Assembly (NCBI GenBank): GCA_005502925.1 | Contig: SCPD01000003.1 | Coordinates: forward strand, 62,001 to 126,000 | Direction of reading: 5' to 3' | Length of the DNA: 64,000 bases | From: Rhizobiales bacterium Y(2018) | GTDB lineage: Bacteria > Pseudomonadota > Alphaproteobacteria > Rhizobiales > Aestuariivirgaceae | Shown: in pieces, positions 18,043-27,002 of the stretch | How positions within the stretch are numbered: the stretch's first letter is position 1 | Layout: each line of letters begins with the position of its first letter | The notes under the pieces: model-generated | Seen by the model: the letters and a program-made list of their open reading frames with translations, nothing else | The model's database searches: none | Told to the model about the DNA's origin: nothing | Program-made: the position numbers and the translations under genes

Positions 18043-19188
18043 TCACAGGAGGGCGTATACATTCTTCGCCAGCAGCAGGAGGTCGGCATCGCTCACATCG
18101 CGTACCGTGTTCCGCCGCATGGGTGCGTGGGCGGCCGACGCCATGCGCTCGGCCAGGAGTTCCGGCCGGTCGAGATCGAGCCCATCGCCGGCAAAGTCGA
18201 CCTTGATGCGGGAGCGCCGCACCAGCCCCTCGAAGGCCATCGCCACATTTCCGCCCGCGCCCATGGACCGCGCCACTTTGGCAAAAGCCTCCGGATTGCC
18301 GTCCTTGACCCAGTCGATCGTGGCCAGCATGGCCAGCCCGGTTGCCCGTCCATGCGGAACCGGGGCCAGTTCAGCCATGGCGTGCGAGATATTATGCGCC
18401 AGCGCCGTACCGCAATTGTCGATGCCGATGCCGGCATAGCAGCTGCCGAGCAACAAGGCTCCCCTGGCCTCGAGATCAGCCGGCGCCGTCACCGCCCGCT
18501 CCAGCGCGCCCGAGATCAGCATGATCGCTTGGTGACAATAGAGATCGTTGGCGGCATGCCGGTTACGGTTGGTGCAGGCCTCGATCGCATGAACCAGCGC
18601 GTCGAGACCGGTGGCCGCCGTAACGGCGGCCGGCACGCCCACGGTCAGCTCCGGATCGAGGAGCGCCAATATCGGCTTGAGCTCCGTCCCCCAGGCCCAA
18701 ACCTTCCGGCCTTCCTTGTCGGTGAAAATACACGTGCGCGTTACTTCGGCCCCGGTGCCGGCCGTGGTCGGCACCGCGATGAGCGGCAGAGGATCGGCGG
18801 GCAACGCCGTCTCACAGAAGCGATAGGCCTCGACCGCGCGGCCCGAGACCGCACAGGCGGCGACGAGCTTCGCCGTGTCGAGCGCCGTGCCCCCGCCCAG
18901 CCCGATCACCACTTTGGCGTGGATCTCCCGCGCCATGACGGCGGCGCGGTCGATGTCGCTGTATTTGGGTTCCCCTTTGAAACCGTCATAGAAGCTCGCG
19001 GCGTGGCCGGCTTCCGCCAGAAGTCCGACGAGCTTGGGTGCCACGCCCGATGCGGTCATCGCCGGATCGGCAATGATCATGACGGCTGCCCCTTTGCCGG
19101 CGAAGCCGGTGACGCGGCCGGGCAACTCGGCCAACCGGCCATTGCCAAAAGAGATTTCAGGAACCGGAGCGAGTGAGAAGCTTTGCAT
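18043..19188 (-). CDS. Iron-containing alcohol dehydrogenase
   Basis: 381 residues, type III (Fe) ADH family. The NAD-binding motif is GLGGGTALDTAK, the AVPTTAGTGAEVT signature follows, and metal ligands lie in GLDALVHAIEAC and ALAHNISHAMAELAPVPHG. The start ATG at 19188 gives MQSFSLAPVPEI; upstream in-frame codons look non-genic. The family includes maleylacetate reductases, 1,3-propanediol dehydrogenase and DddB, the 3-hydroxypropionate dehydrogenase of some DMSP catabolic clusters. The neighbourhood makes the last idea attractive, but sequence alone cannot choose between them. It is separated by 213 bases from the downstream cupin gene; that gap (17830-18042) holds nothing I can name. Confidence 0.9.
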   Translation of the reverse strand: MQSFSLAPVPEISFGNGRLAELPGRVTGFAGKGAAVMIIADPAMTASGVAPKLVGLLAEAGHAASFYDGFKGEPKYSDIDRAAVMAREIHAKVVIGLGGGTALDTAKLVAACAVSGRAVEAYRFCETALPADPLPLIAVPTTAGTGAEVTRTCIFTDKEGRKVWAWGTELKPILALLDPELTVGVPAAVTAATGLDALVHAIEACTNRNRHAANDLYCHQAIMLISGALERAVTAPADLEARGALLLGSCYAGIGIDNCGTALAHNISHAMAELAPVPHGRATGLAMLATIDWVKDGNPEAFAKVARSMGAGGNVAMAFEGLVRRSRIKVDFAGDGLDLDRPELLAERMASAAHAPMRRNTVRDVSDADLLLLAKNVYALL

Positions 19189-19305
19189 GTACAAGCCTCT
19201 AGATAGGCATTCCAGGGCGATCAAGCGTCAAACCGCTTCACCCTTTCACAAAGCGAAGTCCGCCTCGCGGCCCTCATCGCCATACTGCCAAACAGCGAAC
19301 CGCTG

Positions 19306-19764
19306 CTACTTAACTACATCTTGAATGGTTTCTATCTTGACGTCGAAGTTCTTGCATTCGTTGTCGTGACAGATTCCGGAAATCCATACCTGTCCATCGC
19401 CAAACATGACACCCTTGTAGTTGACGAACAGATCTCCATACTTCTGTCCGGTAACCGCCTTGGCGATGCTTGGGGTGATGATACCGCTGTAGTGTTCCAC
19501 GAATACTTTGGCAGACTTGATGTTAGTTTCCTTTCCATTGACCTTGACGCCGATCGGATAGTCAACCAGCGCGGCAACCGCCGCGGCATCCTGTGCCGCG
19601 ACCGCCTTCTGCAAGGCAACAATCACAGCCTGGTATTTCGTATGATCTCCCAGCAGTTGATCTATGCTCTGATTGACGCCCTTTTCATCGGCAAATACGG
19701 GCGTTGCACCTGCAAACAGGAGAGACATGGCGAGAAGACATTTCTGCGCTTGTTTTAGGCCCAT
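19306..19764 (-). CDS. Small secreted protein of unknown function
   Basis: 152 residues with a clear Sec signal peptide (MGLKQAQKCLLAMSLLFAGATPVFA, cleavage before DEKG). The mature part of about 125 residues resembles nuclear-transport-factor-like or DUF4440-type domains in its alternation of helix and strand: ALQKAVAAQDAAAVAALVDYPIGVKVNGK, then FVEHYSGIITPSIAKAV. That resemblance is only an impression. Two Cys near the C-terminus (ICHDNECKNF) may form a disulfide. The start at 19764 is chosen for the signal peptide and the upstream AACGGAGGAC ribosome-binding site. Base composition and codon use are visibly less G+C-rich than the neighbours, suggesting recent acquisition. Confidence 0.75.
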   Translation of the reverse strand: MGLKQAQKCLLAMSLLFAGATPVFADEKGVNQSIDQLLGDHTKYQAVIVALQKAVAAQDAAAVAALVDYPIGVKVNGKETNIKSAKVFVEHYSGIITPSIAKAVTGQKYGDLFVNYKGVMFGDGQVWISGICHDNECKNFDVKIETIQDVVK

Positions 19765-19917
19765 AATCTTGTCCTCCGTTGTTGCCATGCACGATCGTAC
19801 TGACCGCAGCCCAGTCAGTAAAGCAGGACGACTGCCATCCTTGGCATCAGTCATGTTAAGATTAATGTCTCCGAAGACATATCCATTCAGCTTCAGCTGC
19901 TGAATCAGATAGGAGCG

Positions 19918-21180
19918 TCACACCCAATCTTCGAAGGGGAAATTGTCCAGCCGCTCGGTGCCGGTCTCGGTGACGACAACCTGGATCTCGAGCTTCACCG
20001 TCTCACCGGCGCGTTTCGAGCCGGTGCAGCTTTCGACGCACAGACACATTCCGGGCTCGAAGACGCCATCATAGCCCTTGCCCTTGTCCATATCGACATG
20101 GGTCGGCACGGAGGGATATTCATCGCAGAGACCCACCCCGTGCAGCGCCACGCCGTAGCGGTTCTCGTGATACTCCTCCGGCATGCGCAGCGACTTGTCG
20201 TTGAACTCGCGGAAGCTCATGCCGGGCTTGATGATCGACCAGTTGTGCATGATCTGCTCGAGCGCGAAGGCATAAAGCTCTTTCTGCATCGGTTTCGGCT
20301 TGACCAGGCCGACGGTCCAGGCGCGCGACAGATCGGCGCAATAGCCGTAAGGCCCGATCAGATCGGTGTCGAAGGACAGCATGTCGCCCTCCTTGCCGAT
20401 GTGGCCCGAGCATTCCTTGAACCACGGATAGGTGCGCTCGCCGATCGCCAGGAGCCGCGTCTCGATCCATTCGCCACCATTGCGGATGTTCTCGTAGTGA
20501 AGCTCGGCCCAGACCTCGTTCTCGGACTTGCCGGGCAGCGAATTCTCGCGCATGCGCCACATGCCGGCCTCGCAGACCTTGATCGTCCAGCCCATCAGCT
20601 CCAGCTCGTCGGCGGACTTGATCATGCGCGCGGTCTCGGTGAGTTCCTGGCCTTCGACCAGAGTGAATCCGCGGGCGCGCAGGAGATCGACGCCCAAGGG
20701 TTCTATCTTGTCGACGGCGAGGCGCGTGTTGCCGCCGCCATGCTGGCGCATCAGATCGGCGATTTCGTCGGCCCATTTACCGGCGCTTTCGGTCAATCGG
20801 GGGCCGCTTGCAAAATAGAACCAGCTGGTGCAGGGCCGGACCTCGTCCACCATCGGCAGCCCCTCGGCCAGATGCAGGGCTTGCGCATATTCGAAGCAGA
20901 TGGTGGGACCGTCGGCGAAGATCAGTGCGTAACGCGACGGATTATGCATGGTCCAGATCTGCATGTCCGAGCAGTCGGTCGCGTAACGGATATTGAGCGG
21001 GTCATAGACCAGGATTGCCGCACAATCATGCTCGGCGAGCTTCTGCTTGATGCGGCCATGGCGATAGGCCCTGACGCGCGCCAAAGTCTCAGGGCTGATC
21101 GGGTCCTTCAGCGGCTTGCTGCCGGCGTCGAAATTCAGATAGGCCGGCTTGCGGGGATCGCTGAAGACCTTCACGTCCAT
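19918..21180 (-). CDS. M24 (creatinase/prolidase-fold) metalloprotein, DddP-like
   Basis: 420 residues with the pita-bread M24 fold. Metal ligands read as Asp271, Asp273, Asp283, His347, Glu383 and Glu398. As I recall, DMSP lyase DddP uses Asp295, Asp297, Asp307, His371, Glu406 and Glu421. The offsets here are 24, 24, 24, 24, 23 and 23, an unusually exact match, including the extra Asp two residues after the first (FDTDL). DddP cleaves DMSP to DMS and acrylate; ordinary M24 members are Xaa-Pro peptidases or creatinases. No signal peptide. It lies 10 bases upstream of no other gene but directly downstream of the OCD-like gene (10-base gap), so they are co-transcribed. Confidence 0.82.
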   Translation of the reverse strand: MDVKVFSDPRKPAYLNFDAGSKPLKDPISPETLARVRAYRHGRIKQKLAEHDCAAILVYDPLNIRYATDCSDMQIWTMHNPSRYALIFADGPTICFEYAQALHLAEGLPMVDEVRPCTSWFYFASGPRLTESAGKWADEIADLMRQHGGGNTRLAVDKIEPLGVDLLRARGFTLVEGQELTETARMIKSADELELMGWTIKVCEAGMWRMRENSLPGKSENEVWAELHYENIRNGGEWIETRLLAIGERTYPWFKECSGHIGKEGDMLSFDTDLIGPYGYCADLSRAWTVGLVKPKPMQKELYAFALEQIMHNWSIIKPGMSFREFNDKSLRMPEEYHENRYGVALHGVGLCDEYPSVPTHVDMDKGKGYDGVFEPGMCLCVESCTGSKRAGETVKLEIQVVVTETGTERLDNFPFEDWV

Positions 21181-21190
21181 GATTTTCCTC

Positions 21191-22108
21191 TCAGCTCAGA
21201 TTGCGCCAGATGAACATCGCCGTGAACAGATCGAGATGCGCGCCGCCGCCGTTCTTGAACAGCGTGATGTCATCCGGTTGGCGCTTGATCTCATATCCAT
21301 CGCGGCAAAGCTCAAACAAATCAGCTTCGATATCTTCGCGCGTTATCACGCCGCGGCGCAAGGGATCGCCCAAATCACCAGGCTGCTCGATAGCGAACCA
21401 GCGGCTGTCGACGAAGAGCCTGGCGCGGCGCACCGCCTCGTCGTCGCATTCGCGCATTTCGGGGGTGAAGCCGCCGACGAGATCCAGATGGGCGCCGGGC
21501 TTGAGCCATTCGCCCTTGATCACCGGCACGGTTGCGGACGTGGCGCAGCTGATGATGTCCGCCCGGCCGGCCACCTCCTCCAGGTCATCGGCGATCCGCC
21601 CTTTCACCTCATGCGCCAGCCTTTCGGCCTTGGCGCGGTCGCGGTTCCAGACATAGACTTTTTCTATGCCGGGGCGCACGGCGCGATGCGCGTCGATGAG
21701 ATAGGGGGCGAGGCTGCCGGCGCCAACCATCAGCAGGATGCGGGCATCCGGGTTGGATAGAAGGCGCGATCCCAAGGCGGAATCGGCCGCCGTCTTGCGA
21801 TAGGTCAGCGCGGTCCCGTCCAGCACGCCCAGCGGCGCGCCGGTCGCCCCATCGAACAATGGATAGAGCGCCTGCACCGCCGGCACATCGCGGTTCCCCG
21901 GGAACACCGTCACCACCTTTGTGCCCATGGCGACGCCCGGCTGCCAGGCCGGCAGGTTGAAATAGGTCTCCCGGTGGCCGTCGCGCTCCCAATGGATCTC
22001 GGAGCGGTCGACCTTGGGCTCCGGACCCTTATGGGCCTCCGCGAGGGCGTCACAGAGCTTCGTCCAGGCGCAGAGGCGGTGGACGTCTTCGGCAGAGACA
22101 AAACGCAT
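21191..22108 (-). CDS. Ornithine cyclodeaminase/mu-crystallin family protein
   Basis: 305 residues. The Rossmann motif is MVGAGSLAPYLIDAHRAVRP, with conserved family segments TALTYRKTAADSALGSRLL and GAHLDLVGGFTPEMRECDD. Family members include ornithine cyclodeaminase, alanine dehydrogenase, ketimine reductases and N-methyl amino acid dehydrogenases; this one cannot be assigned. The start codon shares one base with the stop of the upstream DUF1194 gene (TGATG), and the DddP-like gene follows after 10 bases, giving a three-gene unit. The role in that unit is unknown. Confidence 0.9.
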   Translation of the reverse strand: MRFVSAEDVHRLCAWTKLCDALAEAHKGPEPKVDRSEIHWERDGHRETYFNLPAWQPGVAMGTKVVTVFPGNRDVPAVQALYPLFDGATGAPLGVLDGTALTYRKTAADSALGSRLLSNPDARILLMVGAGSLAPYLIDAHRAVRPGIEKVYVWNRDRAKAERLAHEVKGRIADDLEEVAGRADIISCATSATVPVIKGEWLKPGAHLDLVGGFTPEMRECDDEAVRRARLFVDSRWFAIEQPGDLGDPLRRGVITREDIEADLFELCRDGYEIKRQPDDITLFKNGGGAHLDLFTAMFIWRNLS

Positions 22109-22815
22109 CAGGAGATTCCGGGTCCGGTGATTTCGCGCAGGAGCTTCTTATAGATCGCTTCGGAGTAGGCCGCATAGTCATCGGCCGGGATGACGAAATT
22201 GCCCTGCCCGCCGACGACATTCTCCTCGAAATATTTGTCGAGCGTCGGCCATTCATTGAGGATGGTCAGCGCGTTTATGGTGATGCCCATCTTGACCACC
22301 TTGTTGCGCGACAGGGCGACCGGCGGACCGATATTGTTGCGCCCGTCGGAAGAGACGTCGATCACCTGGCGCAGGCTCGGTGGCGCCTGCGGAAAAAGGG
22401 CCGCGGCATATTCGAGCGCCATCGAGATGGAGGTGCCGCCCTCGGCCAGGCGGCGCGGGATTTCAGCGAGCGAGGCGCCCAGCCGGTCGGCGTCCTTGCC
22501 GTTGGCGATGATCATCCAGGGGATGATCACCATCTGATTGGCCTCGTCCGACCATTGCATGGCGAGGACGGCGATGCGCCCGTTCGGCCCCTTGGTGATC
22601 GCCTCCTTGACTTCAGGGCGCCTGAAGGCGTCACCCAGCCCCTGCATCTGCAGGCGGAACTCATTGGCATCGACGCTGAAGGAGCAGTCTATCGCAAGGA
22701 TAAGAGCCAGGTCGACCTCGGGCTGCTGGGCGTAAAGGGGGGTGCGGCCGGGGCCGGCCACCCAGGTAAGGCCAAGCAGCAGGCACAAAAGCGCCAGCAG
22801 ACGACGTATGGGCAT
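22108..22815 (-). CDS. DUF1194 secreted VWA-like protein
   Basis: 235 residues. A signal peptide ([29 protein letters not shown]) is followed by a von Willebrand A-like domain: [18 protein letters not shown] carries the MIDAS-like DxSxS, later [11 protein letters not shown]. This is the DUF1194 family common in Hyphomicrobiales; its function is unknown. The start at 22815 is selected for the signal peptide. First gene of the minus-strand unit that continues with the OCD-like and DddP-like genes. It is divergent from moaA across 197 bases. Confidence 0.9.
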   Translation of the reverse strand: MPIRRLLALLCLLLGLTWVAGPGRTPLYAQQPEVDLALILAIDCSFSVDANEFRLQMQGLGDAFRRPEVKEAITKGPNGRIAVLAMQWSDEANQMVIIPWMIIANGKDADRLGASLAEIPRRLAEGGTSISMALEYAAALFPQAPPSLRQVIDVSSDGRNNIGPPVALSRNKVVKMGITINALTILNEWPTLDKYFEENVVGGQGNFVIPADDYAAYSEAIYKKLLREITGPGIS

Positions 22816-23012
22816 CAGAACCTCGATTCGCGGCCAATGCCACCAGCCACGCAATCTTATGGCCAGCTTTGCGGCCGGGTAAAGATACAAAGCGCTCACC
22901 CTTCCCGCTGCTGACAAAGCCGGGCGGCACCAGTCCCGGTCGGCGCCGGGCTCATGGCGGGTGTGACCAAGGTGGACTTGACGCAGGCCCGCCAAAGCCC
23001 GACATCTGGGAC
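22816..23012. other. Divergent intergenic region upstream of moaA
   Basis: 197 bases between DUF1194 and moaA. It contains a G+C-rich stretch (about 22905-22965) with short complementary arms such as CCGGG (22920-22924) / CCCGG (22935-22939) and a repeated GCCGGGC (22919-22925, 22945-22951). I could not match it to a molybdenum-cofactor riboswitch or any other known RNA. Promoters for both genes must lie here. Confidence 0.4.
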
Positions 23013-24044
23013 ATGAATACGCCCGTCACGCGTCCTGTCGTTTCCGGGCCGGCTTTGGTTGACCCCTTTGGCCGGCATGTGACCTATCTGCGCGTGTCAG
23101 TGACCGACCGCTGCGACTTCCGCTGTGTCTACTGCATGGCGGAGGATATGACTTTCCTGCCCAAAAAGGACCTGCTGACGCTTGAGGAACTCGAGCGCGT
23201 CTGCGCGGCCTTCATCGGGCGCGGCGTGCGCAAGATCAGGCTCACCGGCGGCGAGCCGCTGGTGCGCCGCAATGTCATGTCGCTGATCGAAAATCTGGGC
23301 CGGCATGTGAAAGCGGGCGCCCTCGAGGAACTGACACTGACCACCAATGGCAGCCAGCTCGCCCGTTATGCCACGGAACTCGTCGACCATGGCGTCCGCC
23401 GCATCAATGTGTCGGTCGACACGCTGGACGAGCAGAAGTTCCGTGCCATCACCCGCTGGGGCGATCTCAAAAAGGTGAAGGACGGTATCGCCGCGGCGCA
23501 GAAGGCAGGGCTCGCGATCAAGATCAATGCGGTGGCGCTCAAGGGCGTCAATGACGACGAGATCCCGGAAATGATCCGCTGGGCGCATGGCGAAGGCATG
23601 GACCTCACGCTCATCGAGACCATGCCGCTCGGTGACATCGACGGCGACCGCACCGAGCAATATCTGCCTTTGTCGGTGCTGCGCGCCCAGCTGATGGACC
23701 AGTTCACTTTCGCCGACATTCCCTACAAGACCGGTGGCCCGGCGCGTTATGTCGAGGTCAAGGAGACGGGTGGACGGCTCGGCTTCATCACGCCTCTCAC
23801 CCATAATTTCTGCGAGAGCTGCAACCGGGTGCGCCTCACCTGCACCGGCACGCTCTTCATGTGTCTCGGTCAGGAAGACGCCGCCGATCTGCGGGAACCC
23901 TTGCGCGCCTCCGACGACAATGATCTCCTCAATACGGCGATCGACGAAGCGATCTCGCGCAAGCCCAAGGGCCATGACTTCATTATCGACCGCCGGCACA
24001 ACAAGCCGGCTTTGTCGCGTCACATGAGCGTGACCGGCGGCTAG
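23013..24044 (+). CDS. moaA: GTP 3',8-cyclase MoaA (molybdenum cofactor biosynthesis)
   Basis: 343-residue radical SAM enzyme that, with MoaC, converts GTP to cyclic pyranopterin monophosphate, the first step of Moco synthesis. The N-terminal 4Fe-4S motif is CDFRCVYC (Cys34, 38, 41). The C-terminal cluster is Cys267, Cys270 and Cys284 in the CxxCx13C pattern. The protein ends in the conserved Gly-Gly (SVTGG). The ATG at 23013 gives [11 protein letters not shown] and a normal length. No other moa gene is beside it. Its stop overlaps the stop of the convergent phnM gene in the tetranucleotide CTAG (24041-24044). Confidence 0.97.
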   Translation: MNTPVTRPVVSGPALVDPFGRHVTYLRVSVTDRCDFRCVYCMAEDMTFLPKKDLLTLEELERVCAAFIGRGVRKIRLTGGEPLVRRNVMSLIENLGRHVKAGALEELTLTTNGSQLARYATELVDHGVRRINVSVDTLDEQKFRAITRWGDLKKVKDGIAAAQKAGLAIKINAVALKGVNDDEIPEMIRWAHGEGMDLTLIETMPLGDIDGDRTEQYLPLSVLRAQLMDQFTFADIPYKTGGPARYVEVKETGGRLGFITPLTHNFCESCNRVRLTCTGTLFMCLGQEDAADLREPLRASDDNDLLNTAIDEAISRKPKGHDFIIDRRHNKPALSRHMSVTGG

Positions 24045-25195
24045 CTCAAGCGCGCAGCCTGAAAGACAATCCGGCCCTTGACGATGGTCGTCTGAACGGC
24101 CGGCAGCTCAATGCGCTCCGAAGGCACAATTATCACATCCGCCCGCCTGCCGGTTTGCAGAAGCCCCCGATCGTCGAGGCCACAGGCGGCGGCAGGATTC
24201 TGCGCTACGAGCTTCCAGCTCTCGGCGAGATTCAGATGACCGTCCCGAACCAGCAGGAAGGCCGCCTGCAACAGGCATGGATAATAATAGTCTGAGGCCA
24301 GGATGTCGCATTGGCCGGAAAGGATCGCCGGGGTCGCACTGATACAACCATTATGGCTTCCGCCCCGCACGACATTGGGGGCGCCCAGCACGATGGGATC
24401 GCCCGCGCCGCTCGCACTGGCGATCGCCTCCTGCGTCATCGGGAATTCGGCTATTCCAGCGCCGATCGCCCGATAGAACTCCCTTCCCACCGCCGTCGTG
24501 TCGTCATGCGAGAGCATACGAACGCCCCAGGTCCTGGCGCTGCGGGCCACTTCGCCGATCGCCTTGTCCACCGCCTCGGCCCGCCTGGCCACCTGCCGCA
24601 GGAGATCCATATATTCATCCGAGCTCAGCGACGCCCGGTCGGCGGAGGTCTTGATCTTTGACGGTGTGCGGGCACCGTTCAGACTGGTCGTCGTGTGGTC
24701 GTTGAAAGCCAGCAGCGGCTTTCTCGCCCGTTCGAACCAGCGGAGCACGGCCGCTACCTCTGCATGGGCATAAGTCTCCCAGCGAATGTGGATGCGATGG
24801 TCGGATGTGAGGCGGTCTTCCAGATGATCAAGCGCAGCGACGATCTCTTCGGCGGTGGCCAGGCTCCGAAGTCCTGGTTCCCACGACACCGTAATGCCGT
24901 GAAAGGCCGTCGTGATCCCGTTGGCGCAGAGCTGGCGGTCCGTCTCCACAAAGGCGAGGCTCAGGGGAAAACTGGCATTCGGCCGCGGCATGATCTGCCG
25001 TTCGAATGCATCGCCATGGATATCCACAATTCCCGGTAGGACGTAAGAGCCACGCGCGTCGATGATCGTCGCCGCGGCGTGAGACACGCTGTCTGCAATG
25101 TCGGTGATCAATCCCCCTTCGATCCTGATCTCGGCGCCGGCAAGGCCGGCCTCGGGCAGGAGAACGCTTCCATTCGTAATCACTAGAGCAGTCAT
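24041..25195 (-). CDS. phnM: PhnM-like amidohydrolase (RPnTP hydrolase family)
   Basis: 384 residues of the amidohydrolase superfamily. [22 protein letters not shown] is the PhnM variant of the HxH motif; [20 protein letters not shown] and VVRGGSHNG are further PhnM signatures. PhnM removes pyrophosphate from alpha-D-ribose-1-methylphosphonate 5-triphosphate in the C-P lyase pathway. The core genes phnGHIJKL are not in this window, so they are either elsewhere or absent. It is divergent from phnDCE, with a Pho-box-like sequence 43 bases upstream of the start codon. Family call is firm; pathway completeness is unproven. Confidence 0.9.
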   Translation of the reverse strand: MTALVITNGSVLLPEAGLAGAEIRIEGGLITDIADSVSHAAATIIDARGSYVLPGIVDIHGDAFERQIMPRPNASFPLSLAFVETDRQLCANGITTAFHGITVSWEPGLRSLATAEEIVAALDHLEDRLTSDHRIHIRWETYAHAEVAAVLRWFERARKPLLAFNDHTTTSLNGARTPSKIKTSADRASLSSDEYMDLLRQVARRAEAVDKAIGEVARSARTWGVRMLSHDDTTAVGREFYRAIGAGIAEFPMTQEAIASASGAGDPIVLGAPNVVRGGSHNGCISATPAILSGQCDILASDYYYPCLLQAAFLLVRDGHLNLAESWKLVAQNPAAACGLDDRGLLQTGRRADVIIVPSERIELPAVQTTIVKGRIVFQAARLS

Positions 25196-25237
25196 TGCGC
25201 CACCCAGATTGAATGGCGCCCCGTGTTGACCAGGTTC

Positions 25238-25255
25238 ATGACAGTCGCGTGACCG
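25238..25255 (-). promoter_or_regulatory. Pho-box-like site facing phnM
   Basis: On the minus strand it reads CGGTCAC GCGA CTGTCAT. Against the PhoB consensus CTGTCAT-N4-CTGTCAT the second half-site is exact and the first differs at the second base and has C for the last T (both T and C are accepted there). It lies 43 bases upstream of the phnM start. Confidence 0.65.
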
Positions 25256-25268
25256 GACCTACACAGCA

Positions 25269-25286
25269 CTGTCATGTCAGAGTGAT
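25269..25286 (+). promoter_or_regulatory. Second Pho-box-like site facing phnD
   Basis: CTGTCAT GTCA GAGTGAT: the first half-site is exact, the second matches 4 of 7. It lies 53 bases upstream of the phnD start, so the pair of sites would serve the two divergent transcripts. The second half is weak. Confidence 0.5.
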
Positions 25287-25338
25287 GATCTCGGTGTCTT
25301 CAGAAGGCGACTCGCCGCAGCACGGGAAGGTTACGAGA

Positions 25339-26208
25339 ATGAAGAAGATCTGGGCGTCATTCCTGGTATTGGCTTTTGCGGCGCTTGTGGCGTTCCCCGC
25401 TTCCGCCGCGGAGAAAATCCGTCTTGCCATCACGGATGTCGATGGGCTCGAGACATTGCAGCGCGACTTTGGTCCGTTCCGCGATGCCCTGGCCGCCGAA
25501 TCCGGCCTGGAGGTCGAGTTCTTCCCGGTGTCCGGCCGCACGGCGGCGGTCGAGGCGATGGCCGCCGATCAAGTCGATTTCGTGCTGACGGGACCGGCAG
25601 AATATGTCGTGTTCAACGCCCGGCTGAAAGCTCAGCCGGTGGTGAGCTGGGTCCGGCCTGATTATTATCCCCAGGTCGTGACGCTCGACTCCACCAATCT
25701 CAAGACGCTTGCCGATCTCAAGGGTAAGAAAATCTCGTTCGGCGAGATCGGCTCGACATCCCAGCATCTGGGCCCGGCGACCATTCTGGCCGAAGGCGGC
25801 CTCACCTATTCCACCGACTACGAACCGGTCTTCCTGAAGCTCAACGCCGCCGCCGAGGCGCTGATATCCGGCGATATCGCCGCCATCGGCATGAACCGTA
25901 CGCATCTTGACCGCGTCATCAAGAATTTCCCTGATCGGAAATTCCTCGTCCTTCAGAAAGGCCCGGAGCTGCCGAATGACGTCCTCCTGGCGAGTGAAAA
26001 GGTGAAGCCCGAGGTCGTGGAAATTGTCCGCAAGACCTTTGCCGAGAAGGGACCGGTCCTTCTCAAGGCCATCACCTCGGCGGAAGAGAACGCCAAATAT
26101 ATCGGCGGATCTTTCGTCGCCGACGTCACGGACGCGAATTACGATGTCGTCCGCAAGATGTACACGAATGTCGGCATCACCGAATTCACCCAGTTCGTCG
26201 GGAATTGA
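25339..26208 (+). CDS. phnD: Phosphonate-type ABC transporter substrate-binding protein
   Basis: 289 residues. The Sec signal peptide MKKIWASFLVLAFAALVAFPASA is followed by a PhnD-like binding fold: VEAMAADQVDFVLTGPAEYV, then LADLKGKKISFGEIGSTSQHLGP. The periplasmic receptor delivers phosphonate, phosphite or a related anion to PhnE/PhnC. The ATG at 25339 is chosen for the signal peptide and the upstream GGGAAGG. The operon order is phnD-phnC-phnE-methyltransferase. The ligand could also be phosphite or phosphate ester; family members vary. Confidence 0.92.
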   Translation: MKKIWASFLVLAFAALVAFPASAAEKIRLAITDVDGLETLQRDFGPFRDALAAESGLEVEFFPVSGRTAAVEAMAADQVDFVLTGPAEYVVFNARLKAQPVVSWVRPDYYPQVVTLDSTNLKTLADLKGKKISFGEIGSTSQHLGPATILAEGGLTYSTDYEPVFLKLNAAAEALISGDIAAIGMNRTHLDRVIKNFPDRKFLVLQKGPELPNDVLLASEKVKPEVVEIVRKTFAEKGPVLLKAITSAEENAKYIGGSFVADVTDANYDVVRKMYTNVGITEFTQFVGN

Positions 26209-26213
26209 AGCCG

Positions 26214-27002
26214 ATGCAGATGCGCCTCATTGAAGACGGGGCTGCGATCGCAGCCCCTGTTCTCAGGCTGACGGAGCTCTGCAAGAATTTTGGCGAGCGG
26301 CAGATCCTCAAGAATATCAAGCTGGAAGTCATCGGCGGATCGGCCGTGGCCCTGATCGGCGCCAATGGCGCCGGGAAGTCCACGCTTCTCAGGAGCCTGG
26401 TCCGGCTGGTCGAGCCGACGAGCGGCAAGATCGAGCTTCTCGGCAAGGACGTCACCGCTCTGGCCGAGCGTGACCTGGTCCGGTTGCGCTCGCGTGTCGG
26501 CGTCGTGTTCCAGAAGCACAATCTGGTGTCCCGGCTCTCGGCCCTGACCAATGTGCTGCATGGCGTACAATCGCGAAGCAATGGGCCGCAGAGCTGGCTG
26601 CAATGCCTCGCCAGCCGCAGCGATCGCGATGAGGCGATGCGCTGCCTTGCCGCCGTGGGGATGCAGAATGTGGCGCTCCAGCGGGTCGACAGCCTGTCAG
26701 GGGGACAGTCCCAGCGGGTGGCCATCGCGCGCATGCTGATGCAGCGTCCCGAAATGGTCCTGGCGGACGAACCCGATGCCAGTCTTGATCCGCAATCGGG
26801 CGAAGAGATCATGAACCTCCTCTACAAGCTGACCAAAGAGAAGAAGCTCACCCTGATTGTGAGCTCGCACCGCCTCGAGCATACGCAGCATTTCTCCGAC
26901 CGGATCATCGGGCTCGCCGATGGCCGGATAACCCTCGATCAGCCCTCGGCCACCTCAAGCTCGAAGAACCTCCGCTCCTTCTTCATCGACCGGGCCGCAT
27001 GA
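26214..27002 (+). CDS. phnC: Phosphonate-type ABC transporter ATPase
   Basis: 262 residues (from the ATG at 26214; 26220 is also possible, and an in-frame TTG at 26205 overlaps phnD). Walker A is GANGAGKST, Q-loop GVVFQKHNLVSRLSALTNVLHG is typical of PhnC, signature LSGGQSQR and Walker B MVLADEPDASLDP. It powers uptake through PhnE. The gene begins within 6 bases of the phnD stop and its own stop overlaps the phnE start by 4 bases (ATGA at 26999), showing tight translational coupling. Confidence 0.94.
   Translation: MQMRLIEDGAAIAAPVLRLTELCKNFGERQILKNIKLEVIGGSAVALIGANGAGKSTLLRSLVRLVEPTSGKIELLGKDVTALAERDLVRLRSRVGVVFQKHNLVSRLSALTNVLHGVQSRSNGPQSWLQCLASRSDRDEAMRCLAAVGMQNVALQRVDSLSGGQSQRVAIARMLMQRPEMVLADEPDASLDPQSGEEIMNLLYKLTKEKKLTLIVSSHRLEHTQHFSDRIIGLADGRITLDQPSATSSSKNLRSFFIDRAA

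Noticed and set aside
17302-19176. Plus-strand open frame of about 624 codons opposite the cupin and iron ADH genes
   Set aside because: It spans the gap between two well-supported minus-strand genes and encodes no recognisable domain; shadow coding is the simpler explanation.
19918-21180. Plain Xaa-Pro dipeptidase annotation for the M24 gene
   Set aside because: The extra Asp at 273 and the ligand spacing match DddP better than ordinary prolidase, so a generic peptidase name would hide this; function still needs testing.
22816-23012. Possible molybdenum-cofactor riboswitch upstream of moaA
   Set aside because: The G+C-rich arms do not reproduce the conserved Moco RNA features I know; only short local complementarity is seen.
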